Positions 46,572 to 61,494 are shown, numbered from the stretch's first letter. The stretch: DNA of 64,000 bases from Leptospira sp. WS92.C1 (GCF_040833975.1 NZ_CP162130.1:2378001-2442000), one strand, 5' to 3'. The notes: generated by a model not told the origin, from the sequence alone. Numbers and translations: made by a program.

Positions 46572-47687
46572 ATGAAAATCGTTCTTGAATTCGAATCTTT
46601 TTTGTCTTGGAATGAAATCGAAAACAGAAATCCTGGAGCCGTGGCAGATTTTTTCCAACTCAACCCCGGTGAGATTCTTACCCTCGCAGAAAAGGCGGGA
46701 TACGAACCTTCCGGCCATTGTATGGCGCTCAACAGTTTGGAGAATCGTGTCTTTGATCTTCGATTGGAAGACGGATCGCATATCATTTCCAAATTCTACC
46801 GTCCCGGAAGATGGTCGCGGGAACAGATTTTGGAAGAACATCAATTTCTACGGGATTTGAAAGAAGAAGAAATTCCGGTTTGTGCCCCGCTTTTGTTTCC
46901 GGACGGAAGCAGCATCGCGCAATTTCAGGAAGAAATTTATTATTCCTTTTGGCCTCGTGCGGGTGGAAGGTCCCCGGACGAACTGAGTTCGGAAAATCTG
47001 AAAATCCTCGGAAGGCTTTTGGCGAGAATCCATAACGCCGGTCAGGCGAAACGTTTCGATCACAGGATTCGTTTGAATGCTTCCACATATGGGACACAAC
47101 CTCTGGAGACTTTGGAGAGCGGAGATTGGATTCCTACGAGCTGCAAAAAAGAATACCGAGAAATTGCATCCCGCATTTTCGAACTCTATCAGGAAAGAAT
47201 CGAATCGGTTCCGTTTCATCGAATTCACGGAGACTGCCATAAGGGAAATTTACTCCACGGAAAGGAAGGTTGGTTTTTTGTAGACTTTGACGATTCCTTA
47301 AGCGGTCCTGCGATTCAGGATTTTTGGATGCTTCTTTCCAGAGGTCAGGACGGCCTTGCCGAACGCGAAGAAATCCTTTCGGGTTATCGGGAATTCCGAG
47401 AATTTCCGGATCGTTGGTTCGAACTTGTGGAAATTCTGAGAGCGATGAGATTCATTCACTATTCGGCTTGGATTTCCACCCGATACAAAACCGATCCTTC
47501 GTTTCCGACTGCGTTTCCTCATTTTGCCGAAAACGAATACTGGGAAAAAGAAACCTTGGAACTCAAAGAACAATACAAACTCATCCAGGAAGGTCTGGGA
47601 CAAAAAAGTTTTCGTTCCGTTACGGATCCTTTGCTTCAGGAAGAAGAGTTGAGTAACAAGGATTTTTTTTGGGATTTAGAAGATTAA
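46572..47687 (+). CDS. srkA: Stress response Ser/Thr kinase SrkA (RdoA/YihE)
   Basis: A 371-residue aminoglycoside-phosphotransferase-fold protein kinase. It shows ALNSLENRVFDLRLEDG (nucleotide loop), the catalytic HGDCHKGNLLH, and the metal-binding FVDFDDSLSGPAIQDFWML. The family protects cells from stress-induced death. The ATG at 46572 is preferred over an upstream GTG at 46524, and it gives the normal N-terminus. It is divergent from the RRM gene with about 127 bases between. Confidence 0.9.
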   Translation: MKIVLEFESFLSWNEIENRNPGAVADFFQLNPGEILTLAEKAGYEPSGHCMALNSLENRVFDLRLEDGSHIISKFYRPGRWSREQILEEHQFLRDLKEEEIPVCAPLLFPDGSSIAQFQEEIYYSFWPRAGGRSPDELSSENLKILGRLLARIHNAGQAKRFDHRIRLNASTYGTQPLETLESGDWIPTSCKKEYREIASRIFELYQERIESVPFHRIHGDCHKGNLLHGKEGWFFVDFDDSLSGPAIQDFWMLLSRGQDGLAEREEILSGYREFREFPDRWFELVEILRAMRFIHYSAWISTRYKTDPSFPTAFPHFAENEYWEKETLELKEQYKLIQEGLGQKSFRSVTDPLLQEEELSNKDFFWDLED

Positions 47688-47845
47688 CCGATTGATTTTG
47701 TAACAGAAAAGTAATAATCACGGTTGGGTTCCGGTCAAAATTTCAGTTGTCCGGCTTCCCCTATCGAAAACACTCAAAAGAACTCGCATTTTCAGATTTT
47801 AAGCGAAAACTGTAGATTCTACAAAACAACAAACGGAAGCGTTTC

Positions 47846-50134
47846 ATGGACTTTTTCCTAATTATCGTAATCCTAATGGCAATCCTCGGCGTGGGCGACC
47901 TCTTAGTCGGGGTCTCCAATGACGCGGTCAACTTTACAAATTCTGCGGTAGGTTCCAAGGCCTCTTCAAAACGAATCATTTTGATCGTAGCCGGTGTCGG
48001 TATCATCCTCGGTGCTCTTTCTTCGAGCGGAATGATGGAGGTCGCCCGAAAAGGAATCTTTCATCCAAGCGGATTTGCACTCCAAGATCTGATGTTCCTT
48101 TTTTTGGCCGTGATGCTGACGGACATCGTCCTTTTGGATCTTTACAATACCTTAGGACTTCCCACATCGACTACCGTTTCCCTCGTGTTTGAACTCTTGG
48201 GCGCCGCGCTCGCGATCGCATTCTTAAAAACCGGATCCTTAAACGGCGCCTTTCAAATCATCAACTCGGAAAGCGCCCTCAAGATCATCTTTGGAATCGT
48301 TACGAGTGTGATTGTTGCCTTTTTTTCCGGGATGATTCTCCAATTCTTATTTCGAACCGTTTTCTCTTTCGATCTAAAAAGAACGATGAAATACTTCGGA
48401 GGACTTTTCGGAGGATTGTCGATTACAACCGTAATCTTTTTTACCCTATTGACCGCGATGAAAGGTTCTTCCTTTATCACTCCCGAGATGAGCAAATTTT
48501 TAAATGAGAATTTTACGAATATTCTTTTGATCAGCTTCGCTGGATTTTCCGTCTTTTTTCAAATCCTTGTTTTGATGGAATGGAATATTTTAAAATTTCT
48601 GGTTCTGGTCGGTACCGGTTCCTTGGCGATGGCATTTGCCAGCAACGACTTGGTAAATTTTATTGGAGTTCCTCTCGCAAGTTTTGCGACTTGGACGCTC
48701 ATCCAACAAGGCGGAGATCCGAGCGCATTCGCGAGCGGTTTAGCAGGGAATGTCGCGACACCAAACTTCATTCTTTTAGGCGCGGCCTGTGTGATGTTGT
48801 TCCCGCTTTGGTTTTCCAAAAAAGCGGAAACCGTAACCCAGACCGAAGTCACTCTCGGATCTCAGGGTGAAACCTTAGAATCGTTTAACACGAGTTTGGT
48901 TGCACGAGTGTTTGTTCAGATCGCACTCGGTATTTATCTTCCGATCAAATCGATTCTTCCCGCGAGCGTTCGGAATTTTTTCGCAAAACGTTTTGAAAAC
49001 AGAAATATCTTAGAAATCGTAAAAGTACACGAAACCGAAGCCTTTGATCTTCTGAGAGCGTCCGTAAACATTCAGATCTCAAGCGCGTTGATTTTGATCG
49101 GAACTCTGTATAAACTTCCTCTTTCCACGACCTTCGTAACATTCATGGTTGCGATGGGAACCTCTCTTACGGACGGGGCCTGGAATAAGGAAAATTCGGT
49201 AAATCGAGTCAGCGGGGTTCTTACCGTAGTCGGCGGCTGGTTTTTTACCGCAATCATCGCGTCCGTTACAGCGGGTATCATCGGTTCGATCCTTTATATC
49301 TTTGGGTTTTCTTCGGTGATCGTTCTCGTTTTGGTCGCGGTGCTTTTGATCGTTCTGTTTAGCAGAATTCATAAAAAACGCCAAGAGACGTATGATGAAA
49401 ATCTTGAGAAATTGATTACTCTCAAAAAACATCCTGAAAGAGCGCTTTCCAGAACAGTCTCCACGATGCTCGCAAGTTTGGGCGTCGCAAGAAAAGCTTT
49501 GAACAACGCGTGTGCCGGTTATGTAAACGGCAAAAAGAAAAATTTCAGACAGACTCAAAAACTTCTGAAAGATCTCAAGAAGATGAGAGAAAATTCTCTC
49601 TCCAGCTTTTTATCCATCGCGAACAAACATTTGGAAGAAGACGATCTTGTATCCATCCATCCAATCACCGATTCCATCAATCACCTGGATAAAATCACGG
49701 AAAGTATTTGGAATATTCTCAGAACTTCTTCAAACGGAATCAATTCCTTTCATGAAGTTTCCAAGGATGAAAAAGAAGAAGTCAAGGAACTCAGAAAACA
49801 AGCCACCAACTTGATGGAACTTCTTGCAGATTCGGATAAGTTTCCGGATCTTTTGGAAAAAGCAAGATCCGAGAAAAAGACCCGTAATCTGGAGAAGATC
49901 AAACAAAACATCTATAAAAGTCAAATGAAACGGATCAAAAAAGGAGACAGCAAACTAAAATCCAGTGTTGCCTACTTCGTGATCATAGACGAATTGATCG
50001 ATATCAACGAGAATCTTCTTTCTCTCGCGGAACAATTGAGTATTGCGATTCCTTGGGTGGATAAGAAAAAGATCGAACTGCAAAACAAATCGCTTCTTGC
50101 TCACAAAGCGGAAGAGAAAAAAAAGAAGAAGTAA
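47846..50134 (+). CDS. PiT phosphate transporter fused to a PhoU-like domain
   Basis: A 762-residue protein. The first 510 residues are a PiT (PHO4) transporter with the two inverted signature repeats GVSNDAVNFTNSAVGSKA and FASNDLVNFIGVPLASF, and about ten to twelve membrane helices. From about residue 530 to 760 it is soluble, helical and highly charged, in the manner of PhoU (SMLASLGVARKALNNAC..., HPITDSINHLDKITES). In most bacteria the PhoU-like regulator is a separate gene beside pit; here the two are one frame. The cytoplasmic domain may gate phosphate uptake. It ends in Lys-rich sequence (AEEKKKKK). A strong terminator follows. Confidence 0.88.
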   Translation: MDFFLIIVILMAILGVGDLLVGVSNDAVNFTNSAVGSKASSKRIILIVAGVGIILGALSSSGMMEVARKGIFHPSGFALQDLMFLFLAVMLTDIVLLDLYNTLGLPTSTTVSLVFELLGAALAIAFLKTGSLNGAFQIINSESALKIIFGIVTSVIVAFFSGMILQFLFRTVFSFDLKRTMKYFGGLFGGLSITTVIFFTLLTAMKGSSFITPEMSKFLNENFTNILLISFAGFSVFFQILVLMEWNILKFLVLVGTGSLAMAFASNDLVNFIGVPLASFATWTLIQQGGDPSAFASGLAGNVATPNFILLGAACVMLFPLWFSKKAETVTQTEVTLGSQGETLESFNTSLVARVFVQIALGIYLPIKSILPASVRNFFAKRFENRNILEIVKVHETEAFDLLRASVNIQISSALILIGTLYKLPLSTTFVTFMVAMGTSLTDGAWNKENSVNRVSGVLTVVGGWFFTAIIASVTAGIIGSILYIFGFSSVIVLVLVAVLLIVLFSRIHKKRQETYDENLEKLITLKKHPERALSRTVSTMLASLGVARKALNNACAGYVNGKKKNFRQTQKLLKDLKKMRENSLSSFLSIANKHLEEDDLVSIHPITDSINHLDKITESIWNILRTSSNGINSFHEVSKDEKEEVKELRKQATNLMELLADSDKFPDLLEKARSEKKTRNLEKIKQNIYKSQMKRIKKGDSKLKSSVAYFVIIDELIDINENLLSLAEQLSIAIPWVDKKKIELQNKSLLAHKAEEKKKKK

Positions 50135-50187
50135 ATCGACTCAACCGCGATTTACAAATTTAGATCGCGGGCATTCTATCTTTTGAT

Positions 50188-50232
50188 AAAAAATCCAATC
50201 GTGTTTTAAAAGAACGCGGTTGGATTTTTTTT
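50188..50232 (+). terminator. Rho-independent terminator after the PiT gene
   Basis: AAAAAATCCAA (50188-50198) pairs perfectly with TTGGATTTTTT (50220-50230), ending in a T run. It is preceded by another inverted repeat, CCGCGAT (50145-50151) and ATCGCGG (50164-50170). Confidence 0.85.
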
Positions 50233-50507
50233 CGTCTTTATTTTTTGATTTTGAACTTGTGAGTTTGTACATAAAGCGCATTGAAGATTCAAGAATCTAT
50301 ATCGAAGTCGGGATCAATGGACCAATCATCTCGTAAGTAAATCAGAATTTTAGAATGTTTTGAATTGTTCCGACAAAGGATCTTTCTGAAAAACACTTGC
50401 GGCCGGACTTGAAGTCCGTTTTAGAGTAAAATTCGACAATAACTCGTCGTTTTCAAATCGTTCGTACCCATTTCCCTTAACTCAATATGTTGTGGCATAA
50501 AGTGGAC

Positions 50508-50628
50508 GCTCATCTTTGCTTCATTATGTTTCGACCCATAGGGAGAAGTATTGAGTTCAAACGCGCTTCGCGGCTTTTGGCTTGAGTCCCGATCCATAAG
50601 AGGGACTCATTGAGTTTTCTCGCTCTCG
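50508..50628 (-). repeat. Structured intergenic repeat, copy A
   Basis: Begins with GCTCATCTTTGCT and shares about 95 bases (50534-50628) nearly identical with copy B. It contains a perfect hairpin TGAGTCCC (50583-50590) / GGGACTCA (50602-50609) with loop GATCCATAAGA, and a GCGCTTCGCG-type short palindrome. The minus-strand 99-codon frame that runs through both copies owes its internal repeat to this DNA repeat and is not a gene. The rest of 50135-50899 holds no gene. Confidence 0.8.
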
Positions 50629-50688
50629 TCAAACGACCTGAATTGCGACCTGAAACACAAAAGCGTTTTGCTGGAGTTCTTGGGCACC

Positions 50689-50835
50689 GCTCATCTTTGC
50701 TGGGAAAAGAGCCAACATTATGCTGAATGACCCATAGGGAATGAAGCATTGAGTTCAAACGCGCTTCGCGGCTTTTGGCTTGAGTCCCGATCCATAGAGA
50801 AGGACTCATTGAGTTTTCTCGCTCTCTATGGATCG
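50689..50835 (-). repeat. Structured intergenic repeat, copy B
   Basis: Second tandem copy, 181-195 bases after copy A. The hairpin is TGAGTCC (50781-50787) / GGACTCA (50802-50808). An additional 13-base perfect inverted repeat, CGATCCATAGAGA (50788-50800) and TCTCTATGGATCG (50823-50835), is absent from copy A and could form an alternative, mutually exclusive stem. It lies next to the clpX terminator. Confidence 0.8.
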
Positions 50836-50845
50836 CTCGGTATAT

Positions 50846-50874
50846 AAAAAAGCCTTCCGAAAAGGAAGGCTTTT
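50846..50874 (-). terminator. Rho-independent terminator of the clpX transcript
   Basis: On the minus strand, AAAAGCCTTCC and GGAAGGCTTTT form an 11-bp stem with a five-base loop, followed by TTATATA. It lies about 25 bases past the clpX stop. Confidence 0.85.
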
Positions 50875-50899
50875 ACAAAATAAAATCGAATCTGAAACG

Positions 50900-52162
<1,263 letters not shown>

Positions 52163-52173
52163 GGGAGCGCTCC

Positions 52174-54131
<1,958 letters not shown>

Positions 54132-54170
54132 GATCGAATAGAGCCCGGAGGAGAAGAGTATAGAAGAAAA

Positions 54171-54242
<72 letters not shown>

Positions 54243-54304
54243 GATTATTCAGGTAGATCCATGATTTTCGGCAAAAGTCCTCTGTAAACTCACTTTTTAG
54301 AGAA

Positions 54305-55096
54305 TCATCCTTTACGAAGAATTTTTTGGAAGAATGGAAAAAGATTTTGCGCTAAGATCTTATGCCCTTCCGCAGTCGGATGAATTCCGTCTTTTTGATT
54401 GAGCTTTTTGATTCCCGCGACACCTTCCAAAAAAAATGGAACGAATGGAAGATTTTCTTCTTTCGCAATTTTGGGAAAGATCGCTTCGAAATGTTTTCTA
54501 TATTCTTTTCCGAGATTGGGAAAAGTTCTCATCCCGATCAGAAGAATCTTTGCGTTGGGATTTTTTTTGCGAACCCGAGAAAGGATCTCTTTGAGATTTT
54601 TTTCGGTTTGATCCGGGGAAATTCCGCGCATCGAATCGTTGGCGCCGAGTTCCAAAACAAAAAGATCGAACCCGGAAGACAAGGACCATTCCAACCGAGA
54701 CAAACCTCCCGAACTCGTATCCCCGCTCATGCCGGCATTGATCGCTTTGACCGCAAAACCATTCCGAGACAATTGTTTTTCGAGGAGATGCGGAAAAGCT
54801 TCTTCGGGAGAATTTAAACCTAACCCTGCAGTCAGACTGTCCCCAAAAAAGAGAATTTTCACCGGAGAACCGTTCGAGTCCGCAGAAAGAGAAGTAAAAC
54901 ACAAAGAACACAGAATGATAAAAATCTGTCCGATTTTTGTTTTGCTGTCGCGATCTCGTTTCCGCAGCCGCTTGCTATGGACGGAACCCAGAACAGAGAT
55001 CCATAGGTTCTGCTGCGTTGCTTTGGGGAACTTTCTGTTGAGTTGCCGCAGTTTATTTTTTTTAATACAGTAAAATAGAATTTTGAAAAAAGCCAT
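54305..55096 (-). CDS. SGNH/GDSL hydrolase (TesA-like arylesterase)
   Basis: A secreted esterase/lysophospholipase. The catalytic part (from about [15 protein letters not shown]) carries block I GDSL with the nucleophile Ser, block [14 protein letters not shown] (Gly), block [14 protein letters not shown] (Asn) and block [11 protein letters not shown] (Asp/His). A signal sequence [15 protein letters not shown] precedes it. The start is uncertain. The frame is open to 55171, but this leaves only 13 bases to the divergent NagZ gene, and the N-terminal 40-75 residues look noncoding and overlap a hairpin-forming repeat. The ATG at 55096 is given here; a non-ATG start close to the signal peptide is also possible. 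Confidence 0.82.
   Translation of the reverse strand: MAFFKILFYCIKKNKLRQLNRKFPKATQQNLWISVLGSVHSKRLRKRDRDSKTKIGQIFIILCSLCFTSLSADSNGSPVKILFFGDSLTAGLGLNSPEEAFPHLLEKQLSRNGFAVKAINAGMSGDTSSGGLSRLEWSLSSGFDLFVLELGANDSMRGISPDQTEKNLKEILSRVRKKNPNAKILLIGMRTFPNLGKEYRKHFEAIFPKIAKEENLPFVPFFLEGVAGIKKLNQKDGIHPTAEGHKILAQNLFPFFQKILRKG
54989..55012 (-). repeat. Possible fourth copy of the structured repeat hairpin
   Basis: CAGAAC (54989-54994) pairs with GTTCTG (55007-55012) around the loop AGAGATCCATAG. The loop GATCCATA matches that of copies A and B, while the stem is different but paired. It lies in the doubtful 5' part of the SGNH hydrolase frame. The identity as a repeat is tentative because flanks are only weakly alike. 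Confidence 0.35.
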
Positions 55097-55184
55097 AATT
55101 GAGAGTTTATTATAAAACATAACCACAATCCACCACTCTGAATTTGTTTTTACAGAATTCAAGGTTTTCATATTCTGTCAAACT

Positions 55185-56924
<1,740 letters not shown>

Positions 56925-56960
56925 CGGGGGAAAAACATTCGATCTCAGAACTTGATTTGC

Positions 56961-56987
56961 GTTGGAGTTCCTACAAACGAGGTCTAA
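56961..56987 (+). repeat. Short recurrent intergenic motif
   Basis: GTTGGAGTTCCTACAAACG followed by AGGTCTAA. GGAGTTCCTAC recurs at 57192-57202 in the same spacer, and a related GAGTTCCTAC occurs near 15935. AACGAGGTCTAA (56976-56987) matches the complement of 29757-29768. It may be a short dispersed element. Confidence 0.4.
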
Positions 56988-57043
56988 AATAGCGGTTGCT
57001 CAAAATGTGATTTTATGATAAAGGAGAATCTCTCTGTTTTCCC

Positions 57044-57150
57044 ACCGAGCGATCCGGGAGAACTCAATGAACGCTTCTCCAAGGATCAGCGTTCAAGAGC
57101 TAGGTGCTGAGTTTCGCGCGACTCGGGGAAACTCGATGCCCGGCTTCCGA
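57044..57150 (+). repeat. Structured intergenic repeat, diverged copy C
   Basis: Opposite in orientation to copies A and B. It starts with ACCGAGCGATCC (57044-57055), identical to the end of copy B read on the minus strand (50841-50830). It then has ACTCAATGA, a perfect 8-bp hairpin TGAACGCT (57068-57075) / AGCGTTCA (57088-57095) with loop TCTCCAAGGATC, and a second ACTCGATG at 57131-57138. The rest of the 314-base spacer 56925-57238 holds no recognised gene. Confidence 0.65.
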
Positions 57151-57238
57151 TAGGGCACGCGGCAATAAAAAATTTTACTGCGGGCGAATATAGGAGTTCC
57201 TACGGCTTTTCAAATTCAGACGATTTGCGGGTAAGATT

Positions 57239-58411
57239 ATGAAAAGTAACGAGATGAAATTCGAAATTCCCATTTCCAAAACGGGAATTTCGGGAATTTA
57301 CGTCCACTATCCGTATTGCATTCAAAAATGCGAATATTGTGACTTTTTTTCCGTTGGAAACGGAATGAACTCCATCCCGGACGAATCGGGACTTTTCGCT
57401 CGTTACAAAGCGGAAATCCTTCAAAGAATTTCAGACCACCCCTCCATTCAAACTTTAGAATATGATACGATTTTCTTCGGAGGCGGGACTCCTTCTAGAG
57501 CCAATCCGGAACAAATCGCGGATCTGATCGCATTCTTAAAAACACAATTTAGAATTTCCGCATCTTCCGAAATCACGATGGAATGCAATCCGGAAGACAT
57601 TACTTCGCAATTTTTGGAAACGATCTCGCAGGCTGGCATCAATCGGATCTCCGTCGGAATTCAGAGTTTCCACCCGGAACGATTGCAATTTTTAGGACGT
57701 CACTACGATCCCGAGAGATATTCGGATATTTTGGAAACGGTAAAAAATTCCAAGATCTCCAATTTTTCGGCGGATTTGATTTACGGAATTCCGGGCCAAA
57801 CGATCGAGGAAATTCTACAGGACATTGTTCGGGTTTTATCTTTTGGCGGAAAACATATCAGTCTCTACGCCCTCACCGTGGAAAAAGGAACAGAATATTC
57901 CAGAAAGGTAATAGATCGAATCGTACCCGCTCCCGAAGAAGAGATTCAGGAAGAAATTCTAAAACGACTTCCTGACTTACTTTCGCATTATGAAATGACT
58001 CAGTATGAGGTCAGCAATTATTCCAAACCCGGGTATCATTCCAAACACAACCTCAAGTATTGGACCATGGAATACTATTTGGGAATCGGGCCGGGTGCCC
58101 ATGGGTATCTGCCAGTAGGAAGGTATTCCAATCCGAGAAACGTGGAAACGTATAAACGGAAAGAATTTTCCAAAGACTACTCTCTACCCGATGTTTACGA
58201 AGAAATGATCCTATCTCTCTTTCGATTGTTTCAACCCATCGCGCTCCATTCGTTTATGAAATTGATTCCTAAAAAAAGAGAAATTCTGAATTCTTATCTC
58301 ATCCGAGAAAGCGAATCGGGAATCTTTGAATTTTCAAACGGAATCTTTCAATGGAAACCGCAAGCCATCCTATTCTTAGATTCCGAAATTTTAAAACTCG
58401 CCTCGTTATGA
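57239..58411 (+). CDS. hemW: Radical SAM protein HemW-like
   Basis: A 390-residue protein of the HemN/HemW group. The iron-sulfur motif [15 protein letters not shown] (CxxxCxxC at about residues 27-34) with the extra Cys-aromatic CDFF is typical of HemW. GGGTPS follows for SAM binding, then NPED and [15 protein letters not shown]. The length fits HemW better than HemN. HemW acts as a haem chaperone rather than coproporphyrinogen dehydrogenase, so haem transfer is the likely role. The ATG at 57239 follows a long leader containing repeat copy C. Confidence 0.9.
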   Translation: MKSNEMKFEIPISKTGISGIYVHYPYCIQKCEYCDFFSVGNGMNSIPDESGLFARYKAEILQRISDHPSIQTLEYDTIFFGGGTPSRANPEQIADLIAFLKTQFRISASSEITMECNPEDITSQFLETISQAGINRISVGIQSFHPERLQFLGRHYDPERYSDILETVKNSKISNFSADLIYGIPGQTIEEILQDIVRVLSFGGKHISLYALTVEKGTEYSRKVIDRIVPAPEEEIQEEILKRLPDLLSHYEMTQYEVSNYSKPGYHSKHNLKYWTMEYYLGIGPGAHGYLPVGRYSNPRNVETYKRKEFSKDYSLPDVYEEMILSLFRLFQPIALHSFMKLIPKKREILNSYLIRESESGIFEFSNGIFQWKPQAILFLDSEILKLASL

Positions 58412-58424
58412 CGAGGCACGCCTC
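58400..58424 (+). promoter_or_regulatory. Alternating hairpins over the hemW stop codon
   Basis: GCCTCGT (58400-58406) can pair with ACGAGGC (58411-58417), and that same segment (GAGGC) can instead pair with GCCTC at 58420-58424. The two foldings exclude each other and cover the hemW stop. No T run follows, so this is not a standard terminator. Confidence 0.4.
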
Positions 58425-58759
58425 GAATGTAAGGCTTGCTCCCAAATTCTCTTCTTCAAAACAAAGTCTGACTCCATGATTTTCTATAATTTATTTCATG
58501 ATTCGAACAGAACATGGATCCGAGAAAAAGACGCTCGAAATCGCTCAAATTTCCATGAAATATTCAAAAATAATTGTATACAATTTTTAATATATACTAA
58601 TCGCCGTTAGGTTAGGTCGAATTCTCAAATATTTTACCCCAAACAACCGCTTTGTCATTTAAATTAATAATTAAATTTCATAGAATTTCGTTTTTTGCTC
58701 AAATTTTACGGACTGAATTTTTATTATTTTACAGTTTAGAAAAAGAGACGCTCCAACTT
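58412..58759. other. 348-base AT-rich spacer
   Basis: Beyond the hairpins at the hemW end, this stretch has no convincing ORF and no recognised RNA. It is increasingly AT-rich toward the thioesterase remnant and may hold its promoter. Confidence 0.6.
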
Positions 58760-59166
58760 ATGAATCAAACAAAAACGTATAAGATTGAAATTTCAATTCA
58801 GACCGGCCATTGCGAACCGGATGGAAGTTTAAATACAAAAAATTTCCATCGGTTCTTACACGAAGGACGAATCGCCGCGCTCAACGAAGCAGGTCCGGAT
58901 TTTTCCTTATCGGGTTCGAATCATCCGTCGAACTGATGGTTCTTTGGTCGGAATCCGATCCTAAAAGCGAAGCGGTTTATCAGCCGGATTCGATTCTCGT
59001 TCATACCGAATTTGAGAATTTAGCTTCTTCTCGATTTAAGGTTTTTCAAAAGTTGATTCGAAAGTCCGATCACAAAGTCATCTGCGAATCCAATTCTTTT
59101 TGTATTTTATTTGATCCGAGCGGAACAAGGCTCTGGAAAGATCCCGAGCCATTGTTCATCGGTTAG
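58760..59166 (+). pseudogene. Frameshifted hot-dog (4HBT-like) thioesterase
   Basis: Two overlapping frames together look like one acyl-CoA thioesterase of about 136 codons. The first frame starts at ATG 58760 and reads ISIQTGHCEPDGSLNTKNFH and FLHEGRIAALNEAG, the usual hot-dog front. It stops at 58936. The second frame continues with IGFESSVELMVLW, DSILVHTEFENLASSRFKVF and FCILFDPSGTRLW, a normal back half. A single extra T in the T5 run at 58900-58904 would join them. It may be a real pseudogene, a sequencing error, or a phase-variable tract. The gene is otherwise well kept, so decay, if real, is recent. Confidence 0.75.
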
Positions 59167-59302
59167 AAAGTCGATCACTGAAGAAGATTGTTCATTTTCG
59201 AAATGCACAACCTTCTTAAAAACGAATCGTAAAGGGGGATCCAAAGTCTTTTTGCAAATTCGACTTTGCAGAGAACGTCAGTGCAAAGTCGCCAAATTGA
59301 AA

Positions 59303-59788
59303 TTAGGCGCTGATGCTTCTATATCTCAGAGCGATTTGTCCGGTCCGAACGACCTCGTCGATTCCGTATTTAGACATGATTTCGACAATCGCATTTACCT
59401 TGCGAGAATTTCCAGAATATTCGATCGTAATGGATGAATGCGTTAAATCCGCAATCTTTGCATCAAAGACCTCACAAACCGAAAGAATTTCCGTTCTTGT
59501 CACTTCCGTCAACTTTACCACAAGAAGTACCAATTCTCTGCTCACGCAGTCGTGATATGCAAGATCCTCAACTTCGATTACATCAGGTAATTTCAAAAGT
59601 TGCTGCTTGACCTGGTCCACTGTGGACTCATCCCCTTTAACGACGATGACCATACTCGACACTTCGGGATCCACGGTGACTCCGACCGCGATGGAATCTA
59701 TATTATAACTTCTGCGAGTGAACAACCCGGAAACGTGACTCATCACCCCCGGGTCATTGTTTACCAGAATTTTCAAAATGTGTTTCAT
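59303..59788 (-). CDS. ilvH: Acetolactate synthase small subunit
   Basis: A 161-residue regulatory subunit. The N-terminal ACT domain starts [22 protein letters not shown], with NIDSIAVG and [20 protein letters not shown] second ACT-like domain follows. In the family it activates the large subunit and passes on valine inhibition. Its ATG overlaps the ilvB stop by four bases, so the subunits are made together. Confidence 0.95.
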   Translation of the reverse strand: MKHILKILVNNDPGVMSHVSGLFTRRSYNIDSIAVGVTVDPEVSSMVIVVKGDESTVDQVKQQLLKLPDVIEVEDLAYHDCVSRELVLLVVKLTEVTRTEILSVCEVFDAKIADLTHSSITIEYSGNSRKVNAIVEIMSKYGIDEVVRTGQIALRYRSISA

Positions 59789-61494
59789 GGTTTTTTCAAT
59801 CCCGCAAGATCCTTAAATTCGATCATATCCTTTTGCGACTTTCCAGCGGGAATCATCGGGAAAACTTTTTCTTCCGCGGGAATCATCACTTCCAAAAAGG
59901 CGGCTCCATTGTCTTTCGTAAAAAATTCGATCGCTTTGTCGATTTCCGACTTATCAGAAATTTTCATCGCGGGAATCGAATACGCTTCCGCGAGCTTTAC
60001 AAAGTCCGGATTGAAATTCCATTCCGATTGAGAGAATCGTTCCTCGTAAAAAAGTTCCTGCCATTGACGAACCATTCCGAGAAAGTTATTGTTAAATAAA
60101 AGAATTTTTACTCCGAGTTTATTGGCGGCAATGGTCGCCAACTCTTGGATGTTCATCTGGATCGAACCGTCTCCGGAAACACAAATCGTCATCTTATCCG
60201 GTCTTCCAAACTTTGCTCCGATCGCCGCCGGCAATCCGTATCCCATCGTTCCCAGTCCGCCCGAGGTCAGCCAATTGTTTGGCTCGTCAAAAAGATAATA
60301 CTGAGCCGCCCACATTTGATGTTGTCCCACATCCGTGGATACGATCGCCTTTCCTTCGGTCTTTTTATAAAGGCGATTCAAAAAATCCTGAGGTTTGATC
60401 GTGGAACCCGAGTTGTCAAAATCCAGAGGATGATCCTTTTTCAATCCGCTGAGATAACCGGTCCATTGAGTGCGATCCGGATTTTTTACGAAGGGAAGAA
60501 TAGCCCTGATCGCATCCTTCAAGTCTCCGTGTAAAAGATAGTCCACCGGAATTCGTTTGTTAAACTCGGCGGTATCTATATCGATATGAGCCCTGACCGC
60601 TTTTTCGGCAAATTCTCCGATCTTCGCGACTCGATCATCGAACCGCGCTCCCAGATTGAGTATATAATCACATTCTAATACCGCTTTATTGGCCGCCGCG
60701 GTTCCGTGCATCCCGAGCATTCCCACGCTTAAAGGATGTGTTCCCGGAAAAGATCCGATTCCCATCAGGGTTGTGGTTACAGGAATCCCACCCTTGGTCG
60801 CGAGTTCGAAAATTTCCTGATGAGCTCCGGCATTGATCGCGCCTCCTCCCACATAAAGAAGAGGTCTTTTTGCAACGTTTAAGGCAGCGACAAATTCCTC
60901 CACGTTACCCGTTACTTCCGGTTTTTTATAATGGCGAGGAGCGATTTTTAATCGAGAGGTCTTTCGAACGTTAGTCAGCTCCGTCTGAACGTCTTTTGGA
61001 AAATCGAGAAGAACCGGTCCGGGACGACCGCCTAATGCAATTAAGGTGGCCTCTTCAAAATGTCTCGCGATATCATCCGCGGATCTCATGAGTGCGTTGT
61101 ATTTTGTAATCGGAATCGTGATTCCGAAAATATCCGCTTCTTGAAACGCATCCGATCCGATCGCATTGGTGGCGACCTGTCCCGTGATCGCAAGAATCGG
61201 AACCGAATCCATCTTTGCATCCGCAAGTCCAGTTACTAAATTGGTCGCTCCCGGTCCCGATGTTGCAATGCACACACCGAGCTTACCCGTAGCTCTTGCA
61301 TAACCTTCGGCCATATGAACCGCGCCTTGTTCATGGCGAACCAGGATATGTTTGATCTTTTTGCTTTTATAGATTTCGTCGTAAAAGGGAAGAATGGCAC
61401 CGCCGGGGTATCCAAAAACGATATCCACGCCGTATTCCTCCAGAAGTTCCACCATCAGCTTTGCGCCTGTTATTCTTCCTGATTCTGCGGACAT
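59785..61494 (-). CDS. ilvB: Acetolactate synthase large subunit
   Basis: A 569-residue thiamine-diphosphate enzyme for the first common step of valine and isoleucine synthesis. It shows [30 protein letters not shown] (catalytic Glu), the FAD-binding part of the middle domain, and the C-terminal [15 protein letters not shown] ... NNN thiamine motif. A longer frame exists, but the ATG at 61494 has a strong GGAGG five bases before it and gives the usual N-terminus. No branched-chain-rich leader peptide was seen upstream. Confidence 0.95.
   Translation of the reverse strand: MSAESGRITGAKLMVELLEEYGVDIVFGYPGGAILPFYDEIYKSKKIKHILVRHEQGAVHMAEGYARATGKLGVCIATSGPGATNLVTGLADAKMDSVPILAITGQVATNAIGSDAFQEADIFGITIPITKYNALMRSADDIARHFEEATLIALGGRPGPVLLDFPKDVQTELTNVRKTSRLKIAPRHYKKPEVTGNVEEFVAALNVAKRPLLYVGGGAINAGAHQEIFELATKGGIPVTTTLMGIGSFPGTHPLSVGMLGMHGTAAANKAVLECDYILNLGARFDDRVAKIGEFAEKAVRAHIDIDTAEFNKRIPVDYLLHGDLKDAIRAILPFVKNPDRTQWTGYLSGLKKDHPLDFDNSGSTIKPQDFLNRLYKKTEGKAIVSTDVGQHQMWAAQYYLFDEPNNWLTSGGLGTMGYGLPAAIGAKFGRPDKMTICVSGDGSIQMNIQELATIAANKLGVKILLFNNNFLGMVRQWQELFYEERFSQSEWNFNPDFVKLAEAYSIPAMKISDKSEIDKAIEFFTKDNGAAFLEVMIPAEEKVFPMIPAGKSQKDMIEFKDLAGLKKP

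Noticed and set aside
49079..49558. 159-codon minus-strand frame opposite the PiT gene
   Set aside because: Charged, repetitive composition typical of an antisense frame of a helical gene.
50510..50809. A 99-codon minus-strand frame with an internal protein repeat (WIGTQAKSREARLNS)
   Set aside because: The repeat in the protein is only the DNA repeat copies A and B read in frame; no ribosome-binding site and no family resemblance.
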